Assembly (NCBI GenBank): GCA_902789835.1
Contig: CADAPN010000136.1
Span: forward strand, 1-9,540
Direction: 5' to 3'
Length of the DNA stretch: 9,540 nt
Source: Oscillospiraceae bacterium
GTDB lineage: Bacteria > Bacillota_A > Clostridia > Oscillospirales > Oscillospiraceae
This document shows positions 1-5,856 of this stretch, piece by piece. Made by a program: the position numbers and the translations under genes. A model generated the notes under the pieces. The model saw only the letters and a list, made by a program, of their open reading frames with translations, did no database searches and had not been told where the DNA came from. The first letter of the stretch is position 1. Every line of letters begins with the position of its first letter.

Positions 1-902
1 GCGCCGATCACCTGGATCTCACCGCGGGAAAGCGCGGGCTTTAGAATATTCGCCGCGTTCATGCTTCCCTCGGCGTCTCCGGCGCCGACAATGGTGTGTA
101 CCTCGTCGATCACCAGAATGATATTCCCCTGTTTTCTGATCTCTTCAATGAGGCCTTTCATCCTGCTTTCAAACTGTCCGCGGAACTGAGTCCCCGCCAC
201 CAGCGACGTGAGATCCAGCAAAAAGACCTGTTTATTCTGCAGCTTGTAAGGCACATTTCCCATGGCGATCCGCTGGGCCAGTCCCTCGGCAATCGCCGTC
301 TTGCCGACACCGGGTTCACCGATCAGGCAGGGATTGTTTTTCTGACGGCGGTTCAGAATCTGGATGACACGCTCCAGCTCCTCGTCCCGTCCCACCATGG
401 CATCCAGCTCTCCGGCGCGGGCGCGGGCCGTCAGGTCGATGCAGTAGTTGTCCAGATATTTCCGCTTTCCGTTTTTCCCATTTGCCGCCGGATTGGGTCT
501 CGGGCCCTGCTGGCCGGGTCCCGGCCGCTTCCCCGCTTCCCCGTCCGTCGGATTCTGCGGTGCTCCGGAAGCGCCGCCGTTGGGCCGGAAGGCATCCAGA
601 AGCTTTCCGAAGAAGGGGAAGGTCGCGGTCTTGCCGTCCTCGTCGTTCTCCGTGGTCTCCTCCGGGTCCATCCCCATCAGTTCCTCCACGCCGCTCATGG
701 CGTTCATCATCTCACCGGAAAGATTGTCGAGATCTTCGTCGGAGATTCCCATTTTGGTCAGGATATCATCCACCGGTTTGATGTGGAGCTCTCTGGCGCA
801 TTTGAGGCAGAGCCCTTCACTCTTGGTTTGGTTTCCTTCGATTTTTGTGATAAATACCACCGCCGGATTCTTTCCGCAGCGGGAGCAGATACTTGCTTGC
901 AT
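1..902 (-). CDS. Clp/Hsp100 ATPase with N-terminal zinc finger, ClpE-like (3' end outside window)
   Basis: This is the N-terminal 300 residues of an AAA+ unfoldase that would feed substrates to ClpP or act as a disaggregase in the cytoplasm. It was read by translating the minus strand from the ATG at 902; a GAGAGG Shine-Dalgarno lies about 5 bases upstream. A zinc finger with Cys6, Cys9, Cys32 and Cys35 (C-x2-C-x22-C-x2-C) opens the protein, where ClpC would carry paired Clp_N repeats. An acidic, Met-rich stretch (about 45-90) and a Gly/Pro/Asn-rich linker (about 101-150) follow. The first AAA+ domain starts near 155, with Walker A GEPGVGKT at 195-202 and Walker B ILVIDE ending at Glu267, followed by HTIVGAG. 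The second ATPase domain and any ClpP-binding loop are beyond the edge. The zinc finger is the hallmark of Firmicute ClpE; clostridial relatives are often named only as Clp ATP-binding subunit. No CtsR or CIRCE operator was seen upstream. It lies 76 bp downstream of the cvpA-like gene, on the same strand. Confidence 0.9.
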   Translation of the reverse strand, partial: MQASICSRCGKNPAVVFITKIEGNQTKSEGLCLKCARELHIKPVDDILTKMGISDEDLDNLSGEMMNAMSGVEELMGMDPEETTENDEDGKTATFPFFGKLLDAFRPNGGASGAPQNPTDGEAGKRPGPGQQGPRPNPAANGKNGKRKYLDNYCIDLTARARAGELDAMVGRDEELERVIQILNRRQKNNPCLIGEPGVGKTAIAEGLAQRIAMGNVPYKLQNKQVFLLDLTSLVAGTQFRGQFESRMKGLIEEIRKQGNIILVIDEVHTIVGAGDAEGSMNAANILKPALSRGEIQVIG

Positions 903-978
903 CGTTACCTCTCAGTTTATCAGTTGGTTTTTCCATCAAAGACGTGCGCCTGCAGCATGCACGGCACGCGGACAGCGG

Positions 979-1698
979 TTACAGAAGTCCGTTTGTCAGG
1001 AAGCGGAAGGTCAGGAAGAACCTTGCCAGCAATGTGTTCTCCAGCGTATCCTTGCCGATGACCAGGCCCAGGAAGCTCAGCAGCCAGCAGAGCAGGACAC
1101 AGTAGAGAAAGCCTTTTACAAAGCCGACCAGCGCACCGCCAAGCTCGTCCAGAAGCTGGAGGCTGTCCGGCAGCCGAAAAACCAGGTTTCCGATGCTGCT
1201 GACAGCGATCAGAAGAATCAGAATCAGCAGGAAGCAGAGCGTCAGTCCCATGACATAAGTCACCGCGTCGCAAAGCACCTGCACCACCGCCTCGGTCATG
1301 CTTGTTTCGGTCTGGTCGGAATAACGCACCGACCGTTCCGCCAGCTCTTCGGCGCGCTGTTCGGAGAAGCCGACGTGGCGGATGCAGAAATACGCATAGT
1401 CATAGCGCAGGGAGCTGTCCGACTCCAGTACGTCCTCCAGGGAAAGATCCGTCGACCCGTAGCCCATTTCGGTCAGCACTTCGTCCCGGGTCTTCTGGGA
1501 ATCGATATAGCCGTCCACAAAGGGTTCCAGCACCGGGATCGCCTCGTAGGCATAGTTGGACGAAAGCATGCTGCCGGCAAGCAGGGCGATGATGATGGCC
1601 AGAATGCCGGCAAAGCCCCCGATCAGGCCGGACTTGTATCCGTTCCAGATACAAAGAGCCACGATCAGAAGCAGAACAAGGTCAATTATAATTCTCAT
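979..1698 (-). CDS. CvpA-family membrane protein
   Basis: This 239-residue integral membrane protein resembles the CvpA (colicin V production) family, whose molecular role is poorly defined. The first ~45 residues hold two hydrophobic segments (about 4-19 and 24-43) separated by the short loop NGYKSGLIGG, which is typical of CvpA proteins (a Gly-rich turn after the first helix). A hydrophilic segment of about 85 residues (47-135) follows, longer than in the compact E. coli protein. Two more hydrophobic segments are at about 141-172 and 190-214; the family-like stretch GGALVGFVKGFLY sits at 187-199. The ATG at 1698 has only a weak Shine-Dalgarno (GGTG), and no better in-frame start is seen. 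It lies between truA and the Clp ATPase gene, all on one strand. The family call rests on topology and these motifs; no function should be inferred from the colicin name. Confidence 0.82.
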   Translation of the reverse strand: MRIIIDLVLLLIVALCIWNGYKSGLIGGFAGILAIIIALLAGSMLSSNYAYEAIPVLEPFVDGYIDSQKTRDEVLTEMGYGSTDLSLEDVLESDSSLRYDYAYFCIRHVGFSEQRAEELAERSVRYSDQTETSMTEAVVQVLCDAVTYVMGLTLCFLLILILLIAVSSIGNLVFRLPDSLQLLDELGGALVGFVKGFLYCVLLCWLLSFLGLVIGKDTLENTLLARFFLTFRFLTNGLL

Positions 1699-1723
1699 AG
1701 CTTCACCATACTCTTAGTAATCG

Positions 1724-1744
1724 GCAGAAAACAGGGTTTTCCGC
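1724..1744. repeat. Short imperfect palindrome in the truA-cvpA gap
   Basis: In the 80-bp gap, GAAAAC and GTTTTC flank a 3-base loop and extend to a 9-bp stem on the minus strand with one G-U pair. No U-run follows on either strand, so it does not look like an intrinsic terminator. It could be a processing or attenuation hairpin, or chance. The rest of the gap shows nothing recognisable. Confidence 0.3.
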
Positions 1745-1778
1745 TTCCGGTCTCCAAAGGAAGTCGACGAGCCGGCCT

Positions 1779-2552
1779 TCAGTCACAGAACTCAAAATCC
1801 GGATACCAGATATGATTGAGGTACAGTCCCTGGGGCGGCATGGTCGGTCCCGTCAGGCGGCGGTCTCCCTTTTCCAGCAAGGCCGGAATTTCTTCCGGGC
1901 GCAGCTTTCCGTAAGAGGCATACACCATCGTTCCGACCATGGCACGGCACATGTTATAGAGGAAGCCGTCGGCACAGATCGCAATCGTAATCAGGTTTCC
2001 CTCATGTTCCACTTTGCAGTGATAAACCGTTCTTACCGTTGTTCGGGTCTCCGTTCCCACGGATCGGACCGCCCGGAAGTCGTGCGTTCCCTCAAAAGCC
2101 GCTGCCGCCCGCCGCATCAGTTCAAGGTCCAGGTGCTGGGGATAGAAGCAGACCCTGTATTCCTGGAACGGATCGCGGATCGGCGCGTTCCAGATCCGAT
2201 AGATATATTCTTTTTTGAGGCACGAACCGATGGCGTTGAAGCCCGGTTCTCCCTCCATGGCGGAGAACACCGAAATGTCATGCGGCAGTCTCGCATTTAC
2301 CGCAAAAGGGATGCGGTCCGCGGGAATTGTGGCGTCGGTACGAAAATTGGCACAGTAGTGGCGCGCGTGAACCCCCGCGTCAGTACGGCCGCATCCGACA
2401 CACTTCACCGGATGACCGCAGATCTGGGTCAGGGCCTGTTCCAGTGTCTCCTGTACCGTCCGGTCACGCTTCTGCATCTGCCAGCCGTGATAGGCGCTGC
2501 CATCGTAGGCAAGATGCAGAATGATATTTCTCTCTTTTTTTGGAAAGTCCAT
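1779..2552 (-). CDS. truA: tRNA pseudouridine synthase A (TruA)
   Basis: TruA converts uridines 38-40 in the anticodon stem-loop of tRNAs to pseudouridine. The 257-residue length is normal for the family. The N-terminal strand LAYDGSAYHGWQMQ (about 14-27) is characteristic. The catalytic aspartate is Asp58 in the GRTDAGVHA motif (55-63). The C-terminal half has the conserved EYIYRIWN strand and the FLYNMCRAMVGTMV helix; the usual MVR is MCR here, a mild variant. The ATG at 2552 is preceded by only a weak GGGA site, but no internal Met lies before the conserved core, so the start is kept. It begins 39 bp after ecfT ends, so it is very probably cotranscribed with the ECF genes. This ecfA-ecfT-truA order is common in Firmicutes, where rplM-rpsI often follows; here a cvpA-like gene does. 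Confidence 0.96.
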   Translation of the reverse strand: MDFPKKERNIILHLAYDGSAYHGWQMQKRDRTVQETLEQALTQICGHPVKCVGCGRTDAGVHARHYCANFRTDATIPADRIPFAVNARLPHDISVFSAMEGEPGFNAIGSCLKKEYIYRIWNAPIRDPFQEYRVCFYPQHLDLELMRRAAAAFEGTHDFRAVRSVGTETRTTVRTVYHCKVEHEGNLITIAICADGFLYNMCRAMVGTMVYASYGKLRPEEIPALLEKGDRRLTGPTMPPQGLYLNHIWYPDFEFCD

Positions 2553-2591
2553 GTTCTGTCCCGTATCCGTCCCGGTCTTTTTCTCCGGCTC

Positions 2592-3389
2592 TCAGAGGCC
2601 GAAGTGTTTCATGACAAAAATCGCCGCGGTGAAGGCACAGCCCAGGATCAGGGCGATGATATCCCGGGTACAGAAGCGAAGCTGCTTCATGCGGCTTCGT
2701 CCCTCTCCGCCGTGGTAGCAGCGGCTTTCCATGGCAATGGCAAGCTCGTCCGCTCTGCGGAAGGCGGATACAAACAGCGGCACCAGAATCGGCAGCAGTG
2801 CCTTGGCACGTTCGATCAGGTTGCCGGTTTCAAAGTCCGCGCCGCGTGCTTTCTGGGCGGACATAATCTTGTCCGTCTCTTCGATCAGCGTCGGAATAAA
2901 GCGCAGCGCCATGCTCATCATCAGGGTCATCTCATGGACCGGAACCTTCAGCTTGTTCAAGGGTTTCAGAAGAAGCTCCAGTCCGTCGGTAAGCGCCATC
3001 GGGCTTGTGGTATAGGTCAGAAGAAAGGTCCCCACGATCAGCAGCGTGATGCGAAGCATCATCTTGACCGCGCGCTCAATCCCCTCCCAGGTAACAATCC
3101 AGCCTTCCCGGATCGGGGTTCCCTGGGTATAGAAAATATTCAGGATGGCTGTCAGCGCAATGATAAAAAGCATTGGCTTCAGGCCCTTGAAAATGTTTTT
3201 CGGACTGATGTGGGAAACCGTCATGCAGATCACCGTGACCGCCGTCACCAGGAGATACGAGCCCCATCCCTTTGCGTTAAAAAGCGCAATGATGTACAGG
3301 ACCACCAGGATGAGCTTGGTCCGGGGATCAAGCCGGTGCACCACCGTATCGCCAGGAAAGTACTGGCCGAGGGTAATGTCCTTCAGCAT
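2592..3389 (-). CDS. ecfT: ECF transporter transmembrane coupling protein EcfT
   Basis: EcfT is the membrane scaffold of energy-coupling-factor transporters. It couples ATP hydrolysis by EcfA1/EcfA2 to movement of vitamin- or metal-binding S components. The 265-residue protein starts with the family-typical GQYFPGDTVVHRLDPRTKL and has hydrophobic segments at about 25-37, 44-58, 72-87, 110-126 and 243-260. The two coupling helices carry the ATPase-contact motifs: AQKARGADF (Ala-Arg-Gly at 181-183) and AMESRCYHG (Ser-Arg-Cys at 222-224, often Ala-Arg-Gly or Ala-Arg-Cys in relatives). The ATG at 3389 lies 7 bases after a near-ideal GGGGAGG, in the sequence GGGGAGGTGA. The start overlaps the ecfA2 stop by 7 bases (ATGCTGA), which suggests translational coupling. 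As in many group II systems, the module sits away from any S-component gene. Confidence 0.96.
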   Translation of the reverse strand: MLKDITLGQYFPGDTVVHRLDPRTKLILVVLYIIALFNAKGWGSYLLVTAVTVICMTVSHISPKNIFKGLKPMLFIIALTAILNIFYTQGTPIREGWIVTWEGIERAVKMMLRITLLIVGTFLLTYTTSPMALTDGLELLLKPLNKLKVPVHEMTLMMSMALRFIPTLIEETDKIMSAQKARGADFETGNLIERAKALLPILVPLFVSAFRRADELAIAMESRCYHGGEGRSRMKQLRFCTRDIIALILGCAFTAAIFVMKHFGL

Positions 3390-4243
3390 CCTGTCACCTC
3401 CCCGGCCTGCCGCAGCGCGTGAAGAAGCTGTTCATGGGTAAACACCGGTCCCCCCATCGGAATCCCGCGCCTGGAAAGGGCGGCGGCAATCTCGGCCGCC
3501 TTCGGAACATTCAGGCCGATGTCCATCAGCTCGTCCGTACGCGAAAAAACCTCCTCCGGGGTGCCGTCCATACGGATCGTCCCATGGTCAAAAACGATCA
3601 GCCGCTCACAGTAGCGCGCCGCATCATCCATGTTGTGACTGACAATCAGGACCGTGGCTCCCGTCTTCTGCCGATAATCCCGGATGTTCTCCATAATGGT
3701 GCGGCTTCCCACCGGATCCAGTCCGGCTGTCGGTTCATCGAGGATCAGGACCTCGGGGCGCATGGCAATCACGCCGGCAATGGCGACCCTTCGCTTCTGG
3801 CCTCCGGAAAGGTCCAGCGGAGAGCGGGAGAAAAAGCTCTCCTCCACGCCCACAAGGCCCGCCGCCTCCCGAACACGCTCGTCGATCTCTTCCTTCGTCA
3901 GCTTCATGTTTTTCGGGCCGAAGGCGATGTCCTCGGCCACCGTCTCTTCAAAGAGCTGATACTCCGGATACTGAAACACCAGGCCGACCCTGCGTTTCAC
4001 GTCGCGCCGGGAAATTTTGTCCTTGTTGATATCCGCTCCGTCAATTTTCACCGTGCCGCCCGTCGGCTGCAGCAGTGCGTTCAGATGCTGGACAAAGGTG
4101 GACTTACCCGAACCGGTATGCCCCAGGATGAAGACGCACTCTCCCTGTGTCAGGGTAACGTTTATATCCCGGATCGCGGTCTTCTCAAAGGGCGTTCCGA
4201 CGCTGTAGGTATGTGTCAGGTTCTCTACGCTTATGACTGCCAT
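3383..4243 (-). CDS. ecfA2: ECF transporter ATP-binding subunit EcfA2
   Basis: This is one of two cytoplasmic ABC ATPases that heterodimerise under EcfT. The 286-residue form has Walker A GHTGSGKST at 41-49, the Q-loop VFQYPEYQLFEET (Gln91), signature LSGGQ at 145-149, Walker B VLILDE ending at Glu170, and switch His203 in VSHNMDD. The YPEYQLFEET Q-loop is diagnostic of EcfA2 rather than EcfA1. The frame is open upstream to an ATG at 4288, but the ATG at 4243 was chosen. It has a GGAGG site with 5-base spacing and gives the family-like start MAVISVENLTHTYS, whereas the extra 15 residues would lie inside ecfA1. With this start the gene overlaps ecfA1 by 13 bases. The C-terminal ~50 residues (from about 235) form the extra domain seen in EcfA proteins. 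Confidence 0.96.
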   Translation of the reverse strand: MAVISVENLTHTYSVGTPFEKTAIRDINVTLTQGECVFILGHTGSGKSTFVQHLNALLQPTGGTVKIDGADINKDKISRRDVKRRVGLVFQYPEYQLFEETVAEDIAFGPKNMKLTKEEIDERVREAAGLVGVEESFFSRSPLDLSGGQKRRVAIAGVIAMRPEVLILDEPTAGLDPVGSRTIMENIRDYRQKTGATVLIVSHNMDDAARYCERLIVFDHGTIRMDGTPEEVFSRTDELMDIGLNVPKAAEIAAALSRRGIPMGGPVFTHEQLLHALRQAGEVTGC

Positions 4244-5148
4244 GCTTGCCTCCGCTGCCGGATCGCCGCTGCGATTGCATCTGCGCAATCCTCTATGTGA
4301 AGCGTATCGGTCGGAATCGCGTAGCCCATCTCGTTCAGTTCATGGACAATCCGCACGGTTTCGGGAACGTCCAGGCCTTCCGCTTCCATCTCTCCGACAT
4401 GAGAGAAGACCTCTGCCGGGCTGCCGTCCGCGGTGATGTACCCGTTGGACATCACGATCAGGCGGTCGGCATCAATGCACTCTTCCATGTGGTGTGTGAT
4501 CAAAACCACGGTCATCCCGTTTTCACGGCAGAGCCGCTGAATCGTGGAGATCACTTCCGTTCTCCCTTGCGGGTCAAGCATCGCCGTCGGTTCATCCAGC
4601 ACAATCAGCTCCGGCTGCATCGCCAGCGCACCGGCGATGGCAACACGCTGTTTCTGACCGCCGGACAGCAGGTGCGGCGCATGCTGGCGGTATTCATACA
4701 TATCCACAAGACGGAGCGCTTCGTCCACACGCCGCCGGATTTCTTCCGACGGAACGCCGAGGTTCTCCGGCGCAAAGGCCACGTCCTCTTCCACGACATT
4801 CGCGACGATCTGGTTATCGGGATTCTGAAAAACCATTCCGACCGTATGGCGGATCTCCAGAAGCTTCTCCTCGTCGGCGGTGCAAAGCCCGGAAACGAAC
4901 ACCTTCCCCTGGGTGGGAAGCAGAATCCCGTTCATATGCTTGGCCAATGTCGACTTTCCGGAGCCGTTATGCCCGAGGATGGCCGTAAAGCTCCCCTTTT
5001 CAATGGCAAGGGAGATATCGCAAAGGATGTCTCTTCTCCCTTCGGGATAGCGGAAGGTCACATGCTCAAAATTTACAATTGCTGTCACATCGGACTCCTC
5101 GCCTGTCATACCGGCTGACCGTTTTCCCAAGAAGGATCCGGTTTCCAT
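4231..5148 (-). CDS. ecfA1: ECF transporter ATP-binding subunit EcfA1
   Basis: First gene of the ECF operon and the second half of the ATPase heterodimer. Counting from the ATG at 5148 (305 residues), it has Walker A GHNGSGKST at 59-67, Q-loop VFQNPDNQIVA (Gln108), signature LSGGQ at 161-165, Walker B LIVLDE ending at Glu186, and switch His219 in ITHHMEE. The FQNPDNQIVA Q-loop marks EcfA1. The start is uncertain. The ATG at 5148 has a GGGAGG site only 4 bases away. A GTG at 5088 (residue 21) has GAGGAG at 6-base spacing and gives a length closer to relatives, beginning just before VNFEHVTFRYPEG. An ATG at 5109 has no good site. The 20 extra residues look unconserved. In the leader a 6-bp stem (5158-5163 with 5177-5182) abuts the first Shine-Dalgarno and might affect its use. 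Confidence 0.94.
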   Translation of the reverse strand: METGSFLGKRSAGMTGEESDVTAIVNFEHVTFRYPEGRRDILCDISLAIEKGSFTAILGHNGSGKSTLAKHMNGILLPTQGKVFVSGLCTADEEKLLEIRHTVGMVFQNPDNQIVANVVEEDVAFAPENLGVPSEEIRRRVDEALRLVDMYEYRQHAPHLLSGGQKQRVAIAGALAMQPELIVLDEPTAMLDPQGRTEVISTIQRLCRENGMTVVLITHHMEECIDADRLIVMSNGYITADGSPAEVFSHVGEMEAEGLDVPETVRIVHELNEMGYAIPTDTLHIEDCADAIAAAIRQRRQAWQS

Positions 5149-5226
5149 TCTCCCTCCCGGCAGCCGAGAAAGGCCTCTGCCGCCGACGAAAAACCCATGC
5201 CGGTATAACTTCTGAATAACTGTGTT

Positions 5227-5255
5227 ATTTTATCATTTATCCTCTCTTAGGTCAA
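5227..5255 (-). promoter_or_regulatory. Sigma-A promoter for the ecfA1-ecfA2-ecfT-truA operon
   Basis: Read on the minus strand: -35 TTGACC (5255-5250), a 17-base spacer, then -10 TAAAAT (5232-5227). Each hexamer differs from consensus by one base. Transcription should start near 5220, leaving a leader of about 70 bases before the ATG at 5148. The position immediately upstream of the first gene of the minus-strand block fits. Confidence 0.8.
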
Positions 5256-5280
5256 TAATGATTCTCTATGAAAAAAACTG

Positions 5281-5309
5281 TTGACAAATCGGCACAAATC
5301 AGTTATTAT
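5281..5309 (+). promoter_or_regulatory. Sigma-A promoter for the tRNA operon
   Basis: A perfect -35 TTGACA (5281-5286) is followed by a 17-base spacer and -10 TATTAT (5304-5309). A seven-A tract at 5271-5277 sits just upstream, where an UP element would be. The predicted start near 5316 leaves about 10 bases before the first tRNA. Such strong promoters are typical of stable-RNA operons. It diverges from the ecf promoter; the two -35 boxes are about 25 bases apart. Confidence 0.88.
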
Positions 5310-5325
5310 AACAAAGCTGTCGCGC

Positions 5326-5461
5326 GGGAGCATAGCTCAGCTGGTTAGAGCACCTGCCTTACAAGCAGGGGGTCACTGGTTCGAGTCCAGTTGTCTCAGC
5401 TGGTTAGAGCACCTGCCTTACAAGCAGGGGGTCACTGGTTCGAGTCCAGTTGTTCCCACCA
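5326..5461 (+). tRNA. tRNA-Val(UAC) locus carrying an internal 59-bp tandem duplication
   Basis: The outer ends form one normal acceptor stem: GGGAGCA (5326-5332) pairs with TGTTCCC (5451-5457), followed by A and an encoded CCA (5459-5461). Between them are two complete sets of D arm, anticodon arm and T arm instead of one. Both anticodons are TAC (5360-5362 and 5419-5421), read as valine. Removing one 59-bp copy leaves a textbook 77-base tRNA-Val with CCA. As written, the first copy lacks a matching 3' acceptor strand and CCA, and the second lacks a 5' acceptor strand, so neither is a complete tRNA. It is the first gene of the tRNA operon. Whether it is a real defective gene or an assembly artefact of two adjacent tRNA-Val genes cannot be told from the sequence. 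Confidence 0.85.
5336..5453 (+). repeat. Two exact tandem 59-bp copies of the tRNA-Val body
   Basis: Bases 5336-5394 and 5395-5453 are identical over all 59 positions. Each begins CTCAGCTGG (from tRNA position 11) and ends AGTTGT (inside the 3' acceptor strand). The identity stops sharply: the preceding base is G in one and T in the other, and the following bases differ. No microhomology is visible at the junction. Confidence 0.95.
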
Positions 5462-5472
5462 TACGTTAATAT

Positions 5473-5548
<76 letters not shown>

Positions 5549-5569
5549 CCCCTTTTTTAAAGGGGTTTT
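5549..5569 (+). other. Short hairpin between tRNA-Phe and tRNA-Gly
   Basis: CCCCTTT (5549-5555) and AAAGGGG (5559-5565) form a 7-bp stem with a TTT loop, directly after the tRNA-Phe CCA and followed by TTTT. The short U-run makes it a weak terminator at most; a partial attenuator or processing signal is possible. Confidence 0.45.
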
Positions 5570-5571
5570 AT

Positions 5572-5647
5572 GCGGGCATAGCTCATCCGGTAGAGCGCCA
5601 CCTTGCCAAGGTGGAGGTAGCGAGTTCGAGCCTCGTTGCCCGCTCCA
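5572..5647 (+). tRNA. tRNA-Gly(GCC)
   Basis: A complete 76-base tRNA with encoded CCA. Acceptor GCGGGCA pairs perfectly with TGCCCGC, the anticodon stem CCACC/GGTGG carries loop TTGCCAA (anticodon GCC at 5605-5607), and the T arm is GCGAG-TTCGAGC-CTCGT (one G-U). It is the third gene of the operon. Confidence 0.97.
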
Positions 5648-5652
5648 AAAGT

Positions 5653-5673
5653 CTTGCGGGGTCACCCCGCAAG
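5653..5673 (+). other. Perfect 9-bp hairpin between tRNA-Gly and tRNA-Cys
   Basis: CTTGCGGGG (5653-5661) and CCCCGCAAG (5665-5673) form a perfect stem with a TCA loop. No U-run follows, so termination is unlikely. It fills most of the spacer before tRNA-Cys and is probably a processing or transcript-spacing element. Confidence 0.55.
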
Positions 5674-5681
5674 CTTTATAT

Positions 5682-5756
5682 GGCGCCATAGCCAAGTGGT
5701 AAGGCAGCGGACTGCAAATCCGCGATTCCCCGGTTCAAGTCCGGGTGGCGCCTCCA
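5682..5756 (+). tRNA. tRNA-Cys(GCA)
   Basis: A complete 75-base tRNA with encoded CCA. Acceptor GGCGCCA pairs perfectly with TGGCGCC, the anticodon stem GCGGA/TCCGC carries loop CTGCAAA (anticodon GCA at 5714-5716), and the T arm is CCCGG-TTCAAGT-CCGGG. It is the last gene of the operon. Confidence 0.97.
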
Positions 5757-5757
5757 G

Positions 5758-5790
5758 AACAGACGCGTGTTCCGCGTCTGTTTTTTATTT
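5758..5790 (+). terminator. Intrinsic terminator of the tRNA operon
   Basis: AACAGACGCG (5758-5767) pairs with CGCGTCTGTT (5773-5782) around a 5-base loop, followed by a T-rich tail (TTTTT, A, TTTT). It starts just after the tRNA-Cys CCA, so it closes the operon and insulates the downstream gene. Confidence 0.92.
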
Positions 5791-5856
5791 TCGCACTTGC
5801 TTCTTTTCTTTCTGTATGCTAATTTATGCTTATCTGCAGGAAAGCGAGGTCCTGTC

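Noticed and set aside
448..1815. Plus-strand open frame (455 codons) opposite the Clp and cvpA-like genes
   Set aside because: It is antisense to a Clp ATPase with intact Walker motifs and to a CvpA-like protein; its composition shows no domain or motif.
1812..3422. Long plus-strand open frame (536 codons) opposite truA and ecfT
   Set aside because: It is antisense to two well-supported conserved genes, its translation is rich in His/Arg/Gln without domain motifs, and it has no supported start. It is a GC-driven shadow frame.
4244..4288. Upstream ATG at 4288 for ecfA2
   Set aside because: The internal ATG at 4243 has a GGAGG site at ideal spacing and matches the family N-terminus; the extension only overlaps ecfA1.
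3419..5118. Long plus-strand open frames opposite ecfA2 and ecfA1
   Set aside because: They mirror highly conserved ABC ATPase genes and carry no recognisable motifs of their own.
5149..5220. Riboswitch in the ecf operon leader
   Set aside because: The leader is only about 70 bases and shows one 6-bp stem; no known vitamin riboswitch core was recognised.
5336..5453. Tandem 59-bp repeat considered as a CRISPR array
   Set aside because: There are only two copies, directly abutting with no spacer, and the repeat is clearly the tRNA-Val body.
5767..5856. Upstream ATG at 5767 for the glucosyltransferase, adding a hydrophobic leader
   Set aside because: It lies in the tRNA terminator stem-loop, has no Shine-Dalgarno, and the added residues are translated from the T-rich tail.
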